Positions 1 to 9,966 of a stretch of 64,000 nt of DNA are shown piece by piece (positions within the stretch are counted from its first letter, which is position 1; each line of letters opens with the position of its first letter). Under the pieces are notes generated by a model, which was given only the letters and a program-made list of their open reading frames with translations, was not told where the DNA came from and searched no databases. Location: positions 32,879,091 through 32,943,090 of the forward strand of contig CM037888.1 of the NCBI GenBank assembly GCA_021292165.1, given 5' to 3'. The position numbers and the translations under genes were made by a program. Origin of the DNA: Shinisaurus crocodilurus (taxonomy: Eukaryota; Chordata; Lepidosauria; Squamata; Shinisauridae).

Positions 1-190
1 GCACGGAGGTCCTGAGCCAGATTGCCCCCCGTGCTGCTCCTCCCTGGCTCTTGGAAGGCCCTCATGGGGTGGGCCTCGGTGTGGAGGGGGGATCCTTGGG
101 TGCAAGTTTAGGAGTTATTGCCTGGGGGGGTGGGCTGGCTTAGGCCTGTTCAGCGTAAAGCCCCCCTGTGCCTCTGACCCAACTGATACA

Positions 191-362
191 GGCCTGTGGC
201 TCATGCGGGCTCAGCTTGTCTGAGCGTGGAAAGCTAAGCAGGGTCAGGCCTGGTTGTTACTTGGATGGGAGACCCCTCCTCTAGTTTCCTGCACTGAGCA
301 GGGGGTTGGACTCGATGGCCTTGCAGGCCCCTTCCAACTCTATGATCTATGAAATCTATGAA
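191..362 (+). repeat. 5S rRNA-derived SINE with CR1-like tail (copy 1)
   Basis: The left part, gtggaaagctaagcaggg followed by tacttggatgggagacc, is the 3' half of vertebrate 5S rRNA including the internal promoter region. The right part, from cctgcactgagcaggggg to the end, matches the 3' end of the CR1 copies in this window (compare 60139-60200). It ends in the short repeat tatgatctatgaaatctatg. The combination implies pol III transcription and mobilisation by a CR1-type LINE. Four other copies lie at 1749, 16035, 22141 and 30371. Confidence 0.85.
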
Positions 363-587
363 TCCTCATCTGGGCTGGAGTCCAGGGTCTGTGCTGCTGC
401 TGCTGCTCAGAGTGGGGGCCGTGGCACTGTCACCCTTTGCACGGGGATGTGGAGAGAGACTTTACACGGATGGCGTGGATGCCGTGGCGGCACATCAGCA
501 CCTGGCCGGTATCACTGAAGGACTCCTGCTCTCCCTGAAGGACTCCTGAAGGACTTCTGCTCTCTCTGCCCTTTGCCATGACAAAGG

Positions 588-650
588 CCTGGGTTCACAC
601 AACACTTTAAGCTCACAGAGGCTCTGAAGCCTCTGCGGGCTTAAATTTGC
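588..650 (+). repeat. Foldback MITE half-copy
   Basis: The sequence begins cctgggttcacacaacact, the same terminus as the complete palindromic element at 1374-1559, but the matching right end is missing. The remaining stretch from 363 to 1107 shows no gene and no other clear repeat. Confidence 0.45.
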
Positions 651-1107
651 CTCCCCCCCCGACTAATGATCGGGCACAGCAGGGTTCCCTGGCCATCTCT
701 GCCACCATCTTCCCTCATTGGTCCTCCTGCAGGTGTCCCAGGGTACGCCACAGGAGCACCGAGTTCCCCCCCCCCAAGCTGTCATTTGCACTAATCCCCC
801 CCTGCCACTGCGGATTCCTTCTGGTTTTGCCACTTCCTGATGTGCTATGGATTTGGGGTAAATGGCAAAACTGAGGGGACAGTTGGGGCTTCCCAGCACC
901 CCCCAAAAACCCTGAGGATCCTGTGTGGAAGGGGGGAATTGAGGGGGTGTCCCCCAAAATACCATTTTTTGCAGGATCCTTGTTTTTAGGGGGGGGTACT
1001 TTCCCACACTTGGGAAAGTGAGGGCAGCCCAGGGGGACATGAGCTGCCCAAAAAACCCTGAAGGTTCTGCTGCAAAGGGTGCTTTCCACTTCCCCCCAAC
1101 CTTTCTT

Positions 1108-1248
1108 TTTTAAAAAATGTAAAAAAAAATAGTTAGCAGTGGGCTACAACGTTCCATTTTGGCGTGGGCCATTCAGACAAGTGTCCATGCCGAATTGGAA
1201 CTTTGTAGCCCACTGCTAACTTTTTTTTTTTTTTTACAGTTAAAAAAA
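1108..1248. repeat. Palindromic MITE-like element
   Basis: The arm ttagcagtgggctacaa at about 1133 is repeated inverted as ttgtagcccactgctaa near 1204-1220. The arms extend inward through gttccatttttggc-like sequence and outward into A-rich (left) and T-rich (right) runs, so the whole unit can fold into one long hairpin with a short loop near 1170-1185. Superfamily not determined. Confidence 0.6.
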
Positions 1249-1373
1249 AATTGGGGGGGGGGCATGGCAAGCACCGTTTGCTAGCCCCTTGTCAAGAGCA
1301 GCAGCCCTTTTTTTTGCCACTCTTGCCAAGGGGCTCTGTGCCTTTTTGGCTTCTCAGTGGGTTAGCCTGTCAT

Positions 1374-1559
1374 CTGGGTTCAGACAACACACTAAACCTA
1401 CTAGGGTTTTCTTAACCCGACTGCAAACCATGGCTCAGCAGGGTGGTTTATATAAGCCACAACCAAGTTGGCTTATAAACCACCATGCAGCGTTCAGACA
1501 ATATGCTAAGCCACTCTGCCACTTAACCTACTGAGGCTTAGCATGTTGTGTGAACCCAG
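1374..1559. repeat. Foldback MITE with CTGGGTTCA termini
   Basis: The left end ctgggttcagacaacac and the right end gtgtgaacccag are inverted copies. Internal arms (ggtttatataagccac and ggcttataaaccacc) are also inverted relative to one another. The same terminal motif recurs at 18786, 41583, 42507 and 50048, so this is a family in this genome. Confidence 0.65.
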
Positions 1560-1748
1560 TCAATTAGTTTGTTTATTTACTGGACTTATATGGCGCCCAA
1601 TTAGCAAATGCCCTCGGGGCGGTTTACCATCATACCTTCATGGGGGGGAGGGCCAAACATATTGAAAGCTGCCTACACCCATTCTCTCAAATTCTCTGGA
1701 AGGGGGAGGGAGGGGGAAGTTGAAGGCATGGCTGAGCAAGAGTCAGAT

Positions 1749-1880
1749 AGATTTCATAGATCATAGAGTTGGAAGGGGCCTACAAGGCCATCGAGTCCAA
1801 CCCCCTGCTCGATGCAGGAAACTAGAGGAGGGGTCTCCCATCCAAGTAATAACCAGGCTTGACCCTGCTGATTTTTCCCA
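1749..1880 (-). repeat. 5S rRNA-derived SINE, 5'-truncated (copy 2)
   Basis: Reverse-strand copy of the 5S/CR1 chimeric SINE. The CR1-like tail and the 5S tract up to the aagcagggtcaagcc segment are present; the 5' part of the 5S-derived head is lost after 1880. Confidence 0.8.
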
Positions 1881-3187
1881 GGCTCACCCCCCATGCCGTG
1901 GGCTTAATTGGACAGAAGTGACCAGTGAAATACTTGCTGTGTTACGGATCAGACTCTTTCTTGAAAGGTTTCCCCATTGCCACGCAGTTAGTTTAGAAAC
2001 TTGATTCCTGCCCAAGAGTTGGAGAAAGTGTGAGGCAGCTCAGACCCTTGAGCATTTAACAGCTGAACAAAATAGGCTGACAAAAATCAAGCTACTTCAT
2101 ATGCAAGGCAAGCAAGAGAGGAGAGGAAATGGCTTTTGATATTATAATTTTTCTGAACATGGATAAGGCAGGGTATAAATGCACCATTCATGATGTAGAG
2201 TTCAGCAAATCGTGTGATAAATGGAACTATACCACAATAGATTTGGGATCATTGACATGCTGTTAGCTCTCCCAGAGAGAAAATCATGTATTAAAATGGT
2301 AAAAGTTTGACTCATAAATAACCTGATTTAGAAATGTCTCCACTCTCTTATACGATTTTTAATTCAGCTAAATCTTCCCTTGTTGGTCTCACCAACGATG
2401 CAGAAATCAAAAGCTGTTTTCCTGCATATCCAGAATAAATGGATATGCAAGGCAAGAAAGTCTGCATCTGAAGGACACAGTTGCTTGGAGGTTTGCAATG
2501 AACAGAGGTGGTCTCCGTGTGATTACGGTGAATTGGAAGTCCTACCTCTTAGACAATTCCTGCCCTCATCACTTCCAAATGGTATGTGTTTTACTCCCAG
2601 ACAGAAGTCAGGGAAACCTGGGAGCAAGCATACCCACGGAGCCCCCGTAATGCAAAGCTGGTGTGATACAGTTAACATGTTGAGAAGTGACATGGACAGC
2701 GAGCATCAGCTCCATTTCGTGCATCTGGTGAAATGGACTCTCATCCACAAAAGCACCTGCTGTAATAAATTTGTTAGCCACAGAATTCTTTCAGTTGGAT
2801 CCAAATTTAGTCACTAATTAGAGTAAACTCATTCAAACAATGGGACTTGTTAGTCATGACTAGCCTAACCTGGATTCTAAACCTGGATCCAACCCCTTGT
2901 TATTTAGGCTCCTTGTTGATCATCATTATTTTGAAAGTGCTTAACAGCTTTTGAAAAGAAATTAGTAATTTTAATTTAAAATGATTAAAATGTAATGGCC
3001 ACAGAAGGCGTGTGTTGAGCAGGTGTACCTGAACTACAGCAAAAATCCAAATTCTTTGCCAAGATTCTGTGAGTTCTGAGAAGATCTAAAATTGTTGTGG
3101 ATTAAGCAAATTCATGCAGATTTTATTTTACATAATTTATTCTGCTTCTGGGAGTCCTGGCTAGGAGTCATGCTGGGCACTGACGTG

Positions 3188-3226
<39 letters not shown>

Positions 3227-4120
3227 AAGTTCTTGTCTGGCTTCTGAGCTTTTGCCAGGCAGTGCCTGCATGTTTTCAAGCTTACCGCTTCACCAATATG
3301 GACTGGAATCTTGCTGTTAAAAATAAAATACAATGTTGAATTCTGTACCTGATCCTGACTTCTGGGATTGCACAATGCAACTCCAGAGCTTGAAGCCACA
3401 CGCAGCTGTAGTGCTGTGCCTTTGTGCATGGTCTCGGATAGAGGCTGCTCTAGCTTGTTTTGCCACGTGGGAATTGTGAGGCGCTCCCCAAGGAAATTGC
3501 TGGCTTTTGCTGCTGGCTTGACGTGTGAGAGCCTCTGTCTTGAGACTCTCACATGACACCCAAGAACACTTTTTGTGCAGTCTGAACTTTCTTCCCCTTC
3601 ACCCCCTAAAAGAGCCATTCATCCAGGGACAGAGAGAGCAGTGCAAAGAATCCCCCCCCCCCCGCCTGCAAGTAGCTCCTGCTCCTGCTGCTTCTGTCAT
3701 AGCGAGCAGCCTTCCAGGGAAACCAGTGCAAAAGTAGCATCCAGGATGCAGTAAAGCGGCCTTCCCAAGAGCTATGTCAGGAAGAGAAGCTCTGCCTGGA
3801 GATGTTTACAGGAAATGCAGCGGGACAAAGGGGGAGCCCCTCCCCCTGGCCCCCGCTGTGTCCTGTGTCAAATTCACACGGATCTTAGAATGGGAATCTG
3901 GTAAAGAGTTTGGCTGGGTTACTCTGTGTGGGTGTGGGTAAGAGTGACTGAGTGAGAGAGAGGAGGGATTCAACAGCTTGCTTTCCAACTAAGCAGGCCT
4001 GAGTTTGAAAACTGGGCTTGGCATAACTTTTAAAGGTGGAGGTGTGGAAGAATGCCCATTTGTAGAGCAACCTGGACAGATATTTGGTTGACACACTCCA
4101 TGAGGTAGGAGCAGGAGTTG
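1881..4120. other. Intronic sequence without recognised genes
   Basis: No gene or full mobile element was recognised here. It contains a (CA)18 tract at 3189-3224. The stretch 2040-2860 is AT-rich, repeat-poor and not clearly derived from any element, so it is a reasonable place to look for conserved noncoding DNA. Open frames here (for example 2380-2817) have no recognisable domains. Confidence 0.5.
3189..3224. repeat. (CA)n microsatellite
   Basis: Eighteen uninterrupted CA dinucleotides, probably polymorphic. Confidence 0.95.
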
Positions 4121-4122
4121 CT

Positions 4123-4655
4123 GCATCATCATCATCATCATCATCATCAGGCGATCACTCGTGACCAAGTAAGATTGTCTTCCGGGATAAAAGGAGGAAA
4201 TTCTAAAGAAGATTGTGTAGACTCTAGGGATGGGTCCGTAAGTGACTGTGGAGGCCAATTCTAGATCCACACAGCTTCCCACAGTGAGGACACAGGTTAC
4301 CAGATGGAAGATGGTCTTGTAAAGGATTCATTTGACGTGTTTTTCGCTTAGCACGTTTCTCCCTTTCACCTTGCACTCGGGCTTCTTCAAAGTCCATGGA
4401 TCCTTTGTGAAAGGCCAACTTCCATTTAGATCGTTCATGGGCCAGAGCTTCCCATTTTTTGATGTTTATATTGCATTCTTTTAGATTAGCCTTATGAACA
4501 TCTTTAAACCTCTTATATTGACCACCGATATTCCGCTTTCCATCCTTGAGTTGGGAATAAAGTAACTGCTTTGGGAGACGGCAGTCAGGCATTCGAACAA
4601 CATGACCGGTCCACTGAAGTTGGCGTTGAAGGATCATTTTTTCAACGCTAGTATG
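4123..4655 (-). mobile_element. LINE 3' end with zinc-finger tail (copy A)
   Basis: On the minus strand this encodes the C-terminus of a non-LTR retrotransposon protein: LQRQLQWTGHVVRMPDCRL, a basic middle part, and a final C-x2-C-x12-H-x3-H finger ending HLRTHP. The 3' end is a short UTR and a (CAT)n tract at the low-coordinate side, a terminal microsatellite as in several LINE clades. The 5' part is truncated near 4655. Two other copies (24504 and 31998) share the same end. The clade was not assigned. Confidence 0.75.
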
Positions 4656-5268
4656 ACCTCTTTCTTAATGCCACTTCAGGCCCTTTCCATGATTGTCCTT
4701 TTTCAACCAGGGGCACTTAGGAAGGATTCCTGTTGCCTCTCCTCGTAACTCTGAAGTGCAGTCTCCCAAAATGGAAGTCGTCACTTGCTGCCTCTCTCTG
4801 ACAGGCAGAAACAAAGCTAAACATACTTTTTAAGAGCCAGTCTTCTCACAGCGGTTGCTAAGGGATGGGCATTCTCCATCCCAATCTATGGTATATGTCT
4901 TGACAAGGGCTAGTGGCAATGTGTGTGGATTATACAGTTAAGTAACTAACGGTGCAATCCAATGTGGCTGCCCAATAGCCCTCTGAACTTGGAGGGTTAC
5001 GAGCATCCTGTGGAGGGCAGGAGGAGCGAGGAGGTGAAGGGCTCTTTAAAACAACAACAACAACAACAAAAACCCTTTTATTTATTTGCAATAGAGCAAA
5101 AACAAAAACCAGCGTCAGTCCACAATGCCAGAGCTGTCTTGTAAAAGTGATGTTACTACTCGGAGCATCCCTCAGTCGGGTCTCATTATTCAAAAGCCTC
5201 CGAGACTGAGAAAAATGAATGACCAATACTTGAACTACCCAAAGTTTCCGCAGCATTGATTTATTTAA

Positions 5269-5373
5269 GGTGCAATCCTATGTATGTTTAGACAGGAAAA
5301 AGGGCCTACAACTGCCAGCACGCCCCAGCCAGCTATGCTTTTTTCTGTCTAAACGTGCTATAGGATTGTGCCC
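5269..5373. mobile_element. piggyBac-like MITE (copy 1)
   Basis: The element lies between two TTAA tetranucleotides (5265-5268 and 5374-5377), the target of piggyBac transposons. Its ends ggtgcaatcctatg and tataggattgtgccc are inverted copies, with a second inverted pair tttagacag / ctgtctaaa inside. Other copies are at 19307-19400 and 39857-39989. It has no coding capacity. Confidence 0.7.
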
Positions 5374-5377
5374 TTAA

Positions 5378-6104
5378 TTGTTACTTCGTTGAACAAAAGG
5401 TGCAGGGGGAAGAAGTGTAGATGGTGTTATTAAATAGTTTAGTCAGTCGCTAGCATTGGTCTTTATCTGAGTGGCGACTGGAGATTTTTGTTCTTGTTGG
5501 AGAGAAAAAATAAAATTCTTGTCTAGCTTCCCGTCTGCCGTCCTCTGAGCCATCTGTGACACAAAGTATAGGCCTACCATTTGTATCCCAGTTGGCCTAA
5601 GCTGGAAAGCTTGAGTCACTGTCTAGGTTAGGGATCATGGGCGACTGTCAGTTTCATTTTCTTCTGTATTCAAATTTCTTAACTCTCAGGTTCAATCTCT
5701 CCTGAATATGAAGGACTGTGCAAATGTTGGTAAATTCTTGGCAAAAATGAACTGAAACGAAATTCTCACCCATCTGTGCCAGCTGAATTCAATAGGAGAG
5801 GAGCATGATGTACCTGCCTGCCATATAGCTGTTAATTAGTAGGAGCTTGTCAGAAAAAAAAGAGGTGGCAACCCTAAGTAAGCGCTGACATGGTTAGTGG
5901 TGGTAACACAGGGGTTTAAACCCAGACTGTGAAGAACAAAGCACTCGGAGCCCGGACGTGGATGGACAAATATGTCAGTTTTGGTTTCTCCCACATTCCA
6001 TTTTTTAGAATTTCAAGTTCTTTTTGTGCCGAATATGGAAAACTTTGAGAATTTTGGTAAATTCTGATCAAAACCAAACTGGAAAACATTTGTCACCCAT
6101 CCCT
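5378..6104. other. Intronic sequence, nothing recognised
   Basis: No gene or confident repeat was recognised. Two short similar phrases (near 5700-5770 and 6025-6100, containing tggtaaattct) suggest a decayed repeat present twice. Confidence 0.4.
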
Positions 6105-6350
6105 AGGACTCGAGGTGCAGCCGTGGATGGGATGTGGGCTAAAAAATGGAGGCTTGATCCAAACAAGACAGAGGTGCTGTTGGCCATTAGGAGAGCTGAA
6201 CCAAGGATGGGATATATCCTGTTCTGGATATCCCCTCGAATGTCCCCTTGAAAGATCAGTTGTATAGCTTGGGAGTGCCTCTAGATCTGGCCTGGCTTCT
6301 GGGTGCTGCGTGGTGGGTGTGACCAGGAGTGTTGTTCTGCTGCATTGGCC
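6105..6350 (+). mobile_element. L2-type LINE fragment
   Basis: The frame reads a decayed WRLDPNKTEVLLAIRRAEP segment, which is the region just after the reverse-transcriptase catalytic motif in L2-type elements (normally LNPDKTEVLL). Only a few hundred bases survive and frames are broken. Confidence 0.6.
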
Positions 6351-6589
6351 TCCTGCTCCTGCCAGTTTGCTTTGCCCTCAATGTCTGACTGGGACAGGAG
6401 TGAGATTTGGCCTCCCAGATCTTTCTGATGGGATTGAATGGCTGCCTTTGTTGTGCTTGGCTGGCATGTTGGTTTCCATTGCAGTGGGCAGCTGAGGGGT
6501 GAATGTTAGCAGGGGGTGAACACTTAAGACATTTGGCTGTCCTCCAAAGGGACTAGTCTCTCGGTGGCCCAATTTTAAAATGGCTCCCA

Positions 6590-6690
6590 GCCCTGAGGCA
6601 TCTGGTGGACCACTCTGGGAAGCAGGGACCCGGGATTAGACAGGCCCTGGTCTGATCCAGCAGGGTACCTCTTCTTGTGTTCTTACATAT
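6590..6690 (+). repeat. LINE/SINE 3'-end remnant (tctgatccagcaggg type)
   Basis: The phrase ggtctgatccagcagggta followed by tcttgtgttcttac is a tail found in many reptile repeats. The related but inverted piece at 35922-36090 has the same end. Exact family not determined. Confidence 0.45.
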
Positions 6691-6910
6691 TTGGAGGGGG
6701 CGGTGTTTCTCCTCTATAGCCAGTGACGTGAGGTGGAAAATTTCCCACTGAAAAATTTTCCTTCGTAAGTTCATTCATAACAATCAATGGATGCCAGTTG
6801 CAAATACAATATTAGGCAAGCTTGGCAGTTTCAAAGTTATAGATGAGTGATTGTCAGCATATCACGCACAGTTCTTTGGGTTGCTAAAATTTATTAGTGT
6901 GTCAACAGTT

Positions 6911-7020
6911 TTTTTTATTTTTTTGTTTTTTTATTTACATTTATCAATCGCCCATCTGGCCGGCAACCGGCCACCCTGGGCGATGTACAAAATAAAATAC
7001 ATTTAACAAGATAAAGTAGC
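6911..7020 (-). mobile_element. L2-type LINE 3' end
   Basis: The stretch catttatcaatcgcccatct, then ggccggcaaccggccaccct and gggcgatgtacaaaataaaa, is also seen at 43000-43070 and 51395-51445, where it forms the 3' UTR of an L2-type LINE on the minus strand. Here only the terminal 100 bp is present. Confidence 0.65.
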
Positions 7021-7084
7021 TTTTTTTGAGTAGCTTTTGTTTTTTTCTTTAAATTTAAACATTGTAAAGGAAGTACATGCTATG

Positions 7085-7560
7085 TTACTGTGGAGAAAGC
7101 CAGAGCGCACGCAGTTGAACAAACCCTTGCCTAGTTTCCCCTGTAGCTGACACCCCGCATTTCCCCCTCCTTGCTGCATAATCCTCACTTGGGGGCAAGC
7201 GACACAGTCTGAACCGGCCGGTTGTACTTGACCACCTCCGCTTCGCCACATCTACATACTTCCAATGGGGGCAATCACACCTACCCTCGAGGTAGGGCTG
7301 GAACGCCAAAAGGTGAGAAGCAGTCTCAAAGAGCTGCCAAATACCCCAGATCACCCAGGAGATGCCTGCCCAAGAGGCGCCGCCACCCTGCAGGGCACAA
7401 TTGGCCACCTGATCGTCGGGGGCGGGGTAGGGGGCTGAGGGAGGGTTGAAAACCAAACACTCAGGAACCAGGTGGTTGTTGGGAACACGGTACAGGCTTG
7501 CACGGATCAGGTCGCTGGCTCCAGTCAGGACCAAGCAACTTCCAACCCCGGGCAGGGCGC
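7085..7560 (-). other. Unclassified 149-codon open frame, probable retroelement relic
   Basis: An open minus-strand frame of 149 codons (7534 down to 7085) runs through a moderately GC-rich block that abuts an L2-type tail. The predicted peptide includes a CDCPHWKYVDVAKRRW stretch. I do not recognise the domain. It is most likely the 5' region of an unknown repeat rather than a host exon, since no splice context links it to CORO2B, which is on the other strand. Confidence 0.35.
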
Positions 7561-7688
7561 CTGGCGATCGGCAAAAGAAACCGCTACGTTAGATCTTAGA
7601 GTCAGATTCTCTGCAATTGAGCTAAGCCTACCTTGTATGCAAATTGAATACTTCCGTTCTGCTATCTATATTGACTGCTATGTTTATA

Positions 7689-7934
7689 CAGTAATACCTT
7701 GGATTGCAAGTAACTTGGTTTGAGAGCATTTTGCAAGACAAGCAATTTTTAAAATATTTATTTATTTATTTATTTACTTGATCTACAAGCGACGTCTTGC
7801 AATACAAGTACTGTAGTACGGCTTAAATTAAAAATCTCTGTACAAATTTTTTGGGGGGGATTTCGTTTTGATATAAGAGTGTTTTGGATTACAAGCACGT
7901 TTCTGGAATGAATTATGCTCTCAATCCAAGGCAT
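7689..7934 (+). mobile_element. Mariner/Tigger-type MITE, left arm of inverted pair
   Basis: The element begins after a TA dinucleotide with cagtaataccttggattgc and ends ctcaatccaaggcatg, an inverted relative of the start. The last few bases are missing where a Sauria SINE starts. Complete copies occur at 29201-29451 and 29566-29819. The TA flank and CAG terminus fit the Tc1/mariner (pogo/Tigger) group. Confidence 0.7.
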
Positions 7935-8190
7935 GAGCCAGTGTGGTGTAGTGGTAAGAGTGTTGGACTGGGACTCGGCAGATCCAGGTTCTAGTCCCTG
8001 CTCAGCCATGAAGCTCCCTGGGTGACTTTGGGCCAGTCACTGACTCTCAGCCTAACCTACCTCACAGGGTTGTTGTGAGGATAAAATGGAGAGGAGGATG
8101 AGGAGGATTAAGTAAGCCGCCTTGGGTTCCTTGCAGGAAAAAAGGTGGGGTATAAATGTAATAAATAAATAAATAAATAAATAAATAAAA
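7935..8190 (+). mobile_element. Sauria-type tRNA-derived SINE (copy 1)
   Basis: The head gccagtgtggtgtagtggta with a B-box-like ggttctagtccc is tRNA derived. The body contains gactttgggccagtcactga and the cctcacagggttgttgtgag block. The tail is gggtataaatgtaataaat followed by (AAAT)n. This arrangement is the Sauria SINE of squamates, which uses a BovB-type LINE end. The copy sits between two inverted arms of a mariner-type MITE. Confidence 0.85.
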
Positions 8191-8388
8191 TTCGTTCCGG
8201 AAATGTACAGAAAATTCGTTCCAGAAATTTGTACAGAGATTTTTTAATTTAAGCCGTACTACAGTACTTGTATTGCAAGACGTCGCTTGTAGATCAAGTA
8301 AAAAATAAATAAATAAATAATAAAGATTTTTGCTTGTCTTGCAAAACGCTCTCAAACCAAGTTACTTGCAATCCAAGGTATTACTGTA
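8191..8388 (-). mobile_element. Mariner/Tigger-type MITE, right arm of inverted pair
   Basis: Minus-strand copy of the element at 7689-7934, ending ccaaggtattactgta at the TA boundary. Together the two arms and the SINE between them make a 700-bp inverted-repeat structure. Confidence 0.7.
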
Positions 8389-8789
8389 CTGTGAAATTCC
8401 TGTAGTCTATTAGTTCCACCCCATTAAACTCCTTTGTAATTGACCAGATTGCAGTTTCCTTGTGTTTCTAGGGGATTCCGTGTCAATATCACTCGCGGCT
8501 AGAAATAAAGTCTTAGAAAGCCATGTACAGGGCATGACTTCAGTGCAGGTTAACCCCTGAGGTGCCTGCCGAACCCACGCAATGGACCAGGTTCGGTCCG
8601 CCACAATTACATTTTTACAAGTATTCCAATAAAACTTTCTATATAATATAACATCTACATCACATTAACTGTGCTTTAATATACTTGTGGCATACTGGGA
8701 CAAAACATTAAAACGGGGTACTTTTTTTAGCTATGTTGTTTACTAAATACAAGTAAAATAAGCATGCAAAATTAGATCACAATCTAGCA

Positions 8790-8925
8790 CAGCCGTCCCT
8801 AACCTGGTGCCCTCCAGATGTGTTGGACTTCAGTTCCCATTAGCCCCAGCCAGCATGGCCAATAGTCAGGAAGGCTGGGAGTTGTAATCCAAAATATCTG
8901 AAGGGTACTGGGTTGGGGAAGGCTG
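8790..8925. mobile_element. hAT-type palindromic MITE (CAGCC...GGCTG)
   Basis: The ends cagccgtccctaacctggtg and ggttggggaaggctg are inverted copies, with a second inverted pair around cagttcccattagcccc / ggctgggagttgta inside. The arms have diverged more than in the CAGTGTT family. No clean 8-bp duplication was seen. A half copy lies at 32369-32449. Confidence 0.6.
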
Positions 8926-9104
8926 TGCTGGGGCGTCGGAAAATTTTGATGCAAACTTGAGAATTTTCTAGTGCAAATGATCCCTAACTTACATAAGAGA
9001 TTTTCCAGTTTACTACCTGCAGCCATTTTGCATTATGGGGATCATAAGATGTCATTTGTAGAAGACAATATTGCTTAAAAAATCTCCATGTGTTTGCTCG
9101 GCAG

Positions 9105-9305
9105 ATGTCATGGCGGCCGCAGTATCGCAGCTCCAAATTTCGAAACGTCTACGGCAAAGTGGCCAACCGAGAGCACTGCTTTGACGGGATTCCAATCACC
9201 AAGAATGTCCACGACAACCATTTCTGTGCAGTCAATACCAAATTCCTCGCCATAGTAACGGAAAGTGCCGGTGGGGGCTCTTTCCTCGTCGTTCCCCTGG
9301 AACAA
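9105..9305 (+). CDS. CORO2B: CORO2B coding exon: N-terminal coronin motif
   Basis: This exon encodes 67 residues, from MSWRPQYRSSKFRNVYGK to SFLVVPLEQ. It carries the conserved coronin N-terminal motif (DUF1899-type: basic SKFRNVYGK, then the HDNHFCAVN and GGGSFLV segments forming the first propeller strands). The acceptor is a pyrimidine-containing tract ending tttgctcggcag at 9104. The donor is caa|gtaagc at 9306. Reading starts with an in-frame ATG exactly at the exon start. In the longer coronin 2B isoform this methionine is internal, preceded by a few residues from an upstream exon; a transcript with a non-coding first exon could start here. Residues 1-67 of the window product. Confidence 0.97.
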
Positions 9306-9898
9306 GTAAGCGACTCTTTGCTCGTTTGTATATTATTCTTTGAACGGACCTTTGTTCATCCCAGTTCGTTGGCCTTCAACTGGGGGAAATGTCCTTTGTT
9401 TTCTCTTCCGTTCCCCAGCTAGTACCAACAGCACCTCAGGCAGAGAAGCTTTCTCCATGTGAAAAATGGTACTGGTATCATGAGGATAAAACATCTGGAG
9501 GGGGCCGGCTCCCTCCCCTTTCCCGCAAATAACTATGCGTGCTGACTTTTACCGCTGGGATTTCCCCAAGATGCTTGTGTGAATTTTAAAAATTAAACTT
9601 GAAAGTCTGTGTCATAAAATTTTAAACACCAAGCAATTTAACTGAATCTCCAGAAATGGGCCGGTGGGAGCATGCAGGGGCATCTGTCAGTAGTGCTCAT
9701 TCATGGTCCAGGGCGCTCAGGTGACGGTTGAGTTGTTCGCAATATTTGCTGCATCGGGCTCAGGAAGGGGCTGCAGCTTTAGAGGGTGGATGAATGTGTG
9801 TTGCAGCAACTGGGCTGGATGCTCTTTCTCTCTATCTTCTTGCTGCACTCTGAGTGGGGCGGGTGCTCTGAATTAGAGCTGCAGTCACCCACAATCAG

Positions 9899-9915
9899 TG
9901 TGCGTGCGTGCGTGC

Positions 9916-9966
<51 letters not shown>
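9899..9966. repeat. (TG)n/(AG)n compound microsatellite
   Basis: A TGCG/TG run (to 9940) passes directly into an AG run (to 9966). It generates spurious repetitive open frames on both strands. Confidence 0.95.

Noticed and set aside
191..362. Possible 5S rRNA gene
   Set aside because: Only the 3' half of 5S rRNA is present, fused to a CR1 tail, and five dispersed copies exist; it is a SINE.
2380..2817. 145-codon plus-strand frame
   Set aside because: No recognisable domain and no supporting splice sites; likely chance, though the region may hold conserved noncoding DNA.
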